In this document: positions 59,963 to 64,000 of the stretch, one piece after another
Numbering within the stretch: the stretch's first letter is position 1
Layout of the letters: each line of letters opens with the position of its first letter
Position numbers and translations under genes: made by a program
NCBI GenBank assembly: GCA_946811185.2
Contig: OX328096.1
Coordinates: forward strand, 46,948,252-47,012,251
DNA length: 64,000 nt
Source: Hippopus hippopus
Lineage: Eukaryota; Mollusca; Bivalvia; Cardiida; Cardiidae
Direction: 5' to 3'
The notes under the pieces: model-generated
What the model saw: only the letters and a program-made list of their open reading frames with translations
What the model was told of the DNA's origin: nothing
Databases searched by the model: none

Positions 59963-62900
59963 ATGGGAAATACAGATACTAAGCTAAATTTCAGGAAAGC
60001 TGTAATACAGTTGACAACTAAAACCCAGGTAAATTTGTACACGAAATGTATCATCGTGAGTGTTTTAAGTCAAAGTGGCCTTGGTTCTTTACTAGATAAT
60101 CTGAATTTTTACGCAATTTTGATTCGCTCTCAAGTCTCATGCTCTCCATCTTTGACAATTTTATCCAGATAATCATTATCAATGCTTATTGTCAAGTGTT
60201 CATGGATCATTGATTTTTGCCTTTGTTGTTTAAAAGTAACGTCTTTTGTCCTAAGTATTGCCTCGGTTTAAAGTTGCCACAGAATCCGTAGGTGAAATAA
60301 CCTTGAGGCAAATTGCTTTTGAAAACATTTTGGGAAAAGGAGGGGATCGTGGTATAGTAACCAGCATCTTATCCTTTTTCCCCTATGTTTTAAATCCTCC
60401 CAATTTCAACTTCCTTCACTTGAGCCACAATCATTTGTGGTCTGCAAATCCATGGGATTTAGACCTGTTGAAAATTTTGTTAGTTGGTATATAAGTTGGA
60501 CCTTCTTGTAAAGAATTTTTTGTCTCCTGATATGGTAGCGTCGAGTGTCCGTATTCCGTGATGATAAAGAAACAACATAATGAAATGAAGAATTTAGACA
60601 GGAACATGAGCTAGAAATTACTTGCCTTCATAAAAAAATAATTTCTGATGACTTTAATGAAAAAAATTAACTTAGATAGCAATTTCCATGTTTAATGTGC
60701 ATAAATAAACAAACATGGCATCAGCCGTCTTGAGCAAACATGGCGTGACCTAATTCCAGTAACTCAATAGTATTTATAGCATAAAATTGTAGATCTTCGC
60801 ACTTTTTGTGAAGGAACACTATTAAGATATAAGAAAAATGATGTCAATTTCTTTTAAATCAGATGATTGATTGATTTTTAAAAGTATTTGGCTGAAATTC
60901 AAGGGCAATAAAATGTTGGATTATTGGTAAGGGTTAGGAGCAGAAATACCGTGTGACATCATCAAACTATATGTGCTTTACGAGATGTAAACAAAAAATC
61001 ACCGGTTCAAGGATACTCACGGAATAAGGGCACTCGACGATACTTACTGTGTCTCTAGACTCTGTAGTTCTATCTATAAGCCCCTATGTATGTTGTTTCT
61101 CATTTTGATATTCATCTTGTACGTAGGGTCTTATTGGTTCTGTCATAGTTTCCTCTAGCAAACTCCTACATGGAATTTTGTCGCTGTTTGAACAGTAAAT
61201 TCGGATACTTTTGTTCTTGTTCAATAAAATATATATCAGAAGTAAGATTAACAAATCATTTCTTGATTGAAAAAGGATATTTATACAAAACTTATCTATT
61301 TATGAGCTAAGTTGATTCCGATTCAACACCACTCTGTTTTGTTATGAATTGCTGTGGAAGAAATATGATTGTTCCGAATGAACCATCAAAAATTGGGTAA
61401 TGCAACTTACAGAATCATATTTTGTCTTTTTTTTTAAATTAAATTTTGTTCTGCATAGTCTTTTTGATTATTGAAATAGATTTCGTTCGTAAATCTAAAG
61501 TGAATTTTTGTCTGTGATGCAACCGTCTGCATGACTGAAAAACATGTCAGCAATCAGACATGAAAGTGATTTGATAGAATTCTGAATGAATCTGCCCATT
61601 ATTTATTATGACAGTGCCTGAATATTTTCAAATGAAGTTCTTCCTAAAGATAAATAAAGTTCTCTTTTGTAACAATACTGGTTTTAGTGAGATCCGATTT
61701 GCTACGTAGAACTGAATGGGACCCGTTTAGATGTTACATGGCAGAGAAAAGTAAAATGTGAATGTCTGATTGGTAAATGTTGAAAGGTAAACAAGCATGT
61801 TTACGTCTAAATATTTGGACTATAGACTCTGAGGATAGGCCATGTCATTGGGGTACAGTATGCAATGCAGACTTGAGAGATAGGACTATGGTATCTTGAT
61901 AACTGATTTGCCAGACCTGGATTGGAGCAAGTCTAGGACTGATAGCTGTTTCCGAAGGTGATGTTAGATTTTGGTTGGTCACCTCGGGTACAGAGACGAT
62001 TGTAAAAAAATCAGTTGAAATCTGTGCACAGGTTTTGAGCGCACTTTGAAACTTGCTTATTTTCACAAATAGCGGACAAAAGCTAGAATTTGAACACACT
62101 TGTTGCTTATAATCCTTTGTTTCAAATACAAATATTTCCAATTTAAACACTTAACATATGAAAAAAAGTTTAACTAGTCTTTTACTTGAGGTTTTTACAT
62201 TCCCCAAAACACACATAAAACTGCTGCCAAACATGATAAATTTCGTTAGATTTTTTTTTTTTTTTTGAGATTTACATGTTCTAAAAGACTTCTACAAGTG
62301 TTTTAGGTAATGAAACATTTATTAACTTGTCCTTGGTGATGTGTGTCACTAGAAATTAATTGCATTTCGGTGCTATATAGATTAAACCATCAAAACAAAA
62401 AGTCAGTACCATGCTTCAGCTTTACTGGAAAGTTCTAGATAGACTTAAGACTGTGTGGTGCAAAATAAATGTCCAAATAAGAAAAGAAGCACATTAAACC
62501 TCTCATTATTGAGACTAGGAGCGAGTCCCACTAGGACTGTCTCCAGGTACAGTACAGTATGTATCCCGAGTCTTCAGGTACAATACCATTCTGCTAGCCT
62601 CAGAACCTAGAGGTGTGGTACTGTAATCAGAGACATAGCCTTTTTTGAAAGAAAAGTAGATAATTTAAATTGTGGGAAAGTGTAAAATTAATCAAAACAA
62701 ATAAAAAGCAAACAAAAGTGCCATTGAAGCTCCTCCCAGTAGCTGGTTGGATCTTATATACTCTGTATATTGCTCTTGTTACATTTCTTTGGTCAGTGTC
62801 AAGCCTGCAGTCTATTTATCATATTGAGTTTGGTAAGTGAGGCCAGTTGTTACATCGGAACAAAGCTTTGTTCCTATAAAGCATATCTATTGTCAGTTCA

Positions 62901-63452
62901 GACTCATTCATAACTAAACACATGTAATTCTTTGGTATAAAATTGGTAAATAACCCATCTTGTTCTAAGGTACTTGATGCAGCATCCTCACCTTTTCTGT
63001 TTTTTCTAAAATACTTGATTTGCCCCAACCTTCAAAAAAAATCCAGTAATTTCAGAATGAGCGTACACTTAAAACATCATTACAGCTGTCATCTGATAAA
63101 AATGGTATTATCACTATTGGTCTTTTACAGGCTTGTTTTAATTTCTGTCAGCTTTAGAACTTTAATGAAACTGTGACAGTATTATATGTTAAGTTTTGTT
63201 TGAGTTGAAAGACTTCTTACTTTCTCTTTATGTTTTAGCCTATTGAAGCTAATGATGAAGCCTTTTGGGAGCAGTTCTGGTCTGATAGTGTGACATGTGT
63301 TCAGGATGTATTCACTCTGATACCTGCTGCAGAAATCAGAGCCCTGCGTGAAGAATCTCCCTCAAATTTGGCAACATTATGTTACAAAGCAGTGGAAAAA
63401 CTTGTCACTGCAGCAGACAGTGGATGTCCCTCACAGAAAGAACAGACCATAG
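59963..63452 (+). CDS. HID1: HID1 5' part (coding exons 1-2; gene continues past window)
   Basis: HID1 is a conserved, N-myristoylated peripheral Golgi protein needed for sorting into dense-core vesicles. Exon 1 (59963-60028) encodes MGNTDTKLNFRKAVIQLTTK then TQ, with the Gly2 myristoylation signal kept, and ends at donor GTAAAT in phase 0. Exon 2 (63239-63452) follows acceptor TTTTAG and encodes PIEANDEAFWEQFWSDS, VQDVF, AAEIRALREESPSNLATLCY then KAVEKLV, ending ATAG at donor GTGAGA in phase 1. Both exons match the start of animal HID1 closely. Intron 1 is 3210 bp and contains a family A MITE. Later exons lie beyond 64000. Confidence 0.93.
60262..60500 (+). repeat. Family A hairpin MITE in HID1 intron 1
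   Basis: CTTTTGAAAACATTTTGGGA, AAAAGGAGGGG, GTAACCAGCATCTTATCC and TTTGTGGTCTGCAAATCC. Diverged. Confidence 0.7.
60510..63230. other. HID1 intron 1, nothing further recognised
   Basis: AT-rich intronic sequence with a polypyrimidine tract before the 63237-63238 acceptor. Short ORFs (for example 62150-61845 minus) show no family resemblance. Confidence 0.5.
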
Positions 63453-63711
63453 GTGAGAGGTTTTAGTCATAACACCATGTTTGTCTTGCACCAGATACAT
63501 GTAGTTTTAAAAAAATGATATTACAAACAGAGAAATTGCTCTACAACCAGACTCTCCTTCATCCATATTGTTCTACTTGTACTTATGTACTAAATTTTGA
63601 TTCATATTAGTAATCCCTATTAAGAAGAATCATTTTAGAGACTGCAGTTGTTTGATGCATTTTTATTTCAAGAGATAAAATTTAACCAATAACTTGCAGG
63701 CTATTGTTAAT

Positions 63712-63852
63712 CCTTTGCCACATGATCCTTAGTTTTAATGACCTGAGGAAGAAGGCTTTTCAAAACAGTGTTGGAAAAAGAAAAAATATTTGTAATCCAT
63801 ATTTTCTCCTTTTCCCACAGTGCTTTCCACCCTTTCAGAGAGCTGTAGAACA
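63712..63852 (+). repeat. Family A hairpin MITE, partial, HID1 intron 2
   Basis: TTAATCCTTTGCCACATGAT, GAGGAAGAAGGCTTTTC and TTTTCTCCTTTTCCCACAGT. Confidence 0.75.
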
Positions 63853-64000
63853 AGTGCACCAATATTTCAATGTGGAAGAGTCAAGAATTTGTGTTGAAGA
63901 GTTAAGTGCATGACATGTATGTAAAAGGGGATGCAACAGAGACAAAGAAACAGTTGTCATTTGAATACTTAGAAAACTTTAGGGAAAAAGGAATAATTTC

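Overview
The window is eukaryotic, AT-rich, repeat-dense DNA with introns, canonical GT/AG splice sites, tRNA-derived SINEs, many MITEs and several broken retrotransposons. Two dispersed repeats match types I know from bivalve genomes: one starting TAGCTCACCTGAGCAC and ending GGCCCTCTTGTT, and a GCCCCCC-ended one carrying GGTCGGTCGG runs. With the SINE tails and the gene content this points to a bivalve mollusc, probably heterodont. The species is not determined.

Layout. 1-25 kb is almost all mobile-element debris: a 158-bp tandem array (358-990), two copies of a bivalve AGGTCA-rich repeat, two broken mariner elements (6376-7691; 21965-23245), two non-LTR retrotransposons (11.4-15.1 kb and 17.06-19.4 kb), an unclassified DNA element nested in the first, a palindromic tail-to-tail mariner derivative (15115-16120), and a BEL/Pao pol relic (19.86-23.77 kb, minus) interrupted by the second mariner.

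25.4-43.9 kb (minus strand) holds a nine-exon host gene that I assembled from splice sites and reading-frame phase. It encodes a predicted 641-residue secreted protein: signal peptide, PAN/Apple, Cys-rich linker, sushi, six-Cys EGF/EB-like module, Thr-rich mucin segment and two SRCR domains. This looks like an innate-recognition or mucosal-type protein. Its introns are filled with hairpin MITEs.

53.6-55.0 kb (plus) is an intronless GT31 beta-1,3-glycosyltransferase gene. 59.96-63.45 kb (plus) holds the first two coding exons of HID1, a conserved Golgi/dense-core-vesicle protein; the gene runs off the right edge. A LINE reverse-transcriptase relic (58.7-59.57 kb, minus) lies just upstream of HID1.

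MITE families, called A-E here: A is a piggyBac-like hairpin with TTAA target sites (about 25 copies). B has ATGAGCCATGCTCTG termini. C is a roughly 65-bp perfect hairpin. D is a fold-back whose arms contain the same core as B. E is a long-TIR element of about 330 bp. A separate CpG-rich fold-back element lies at 41814-42246. The genes are independent and show no operon-like organisation.
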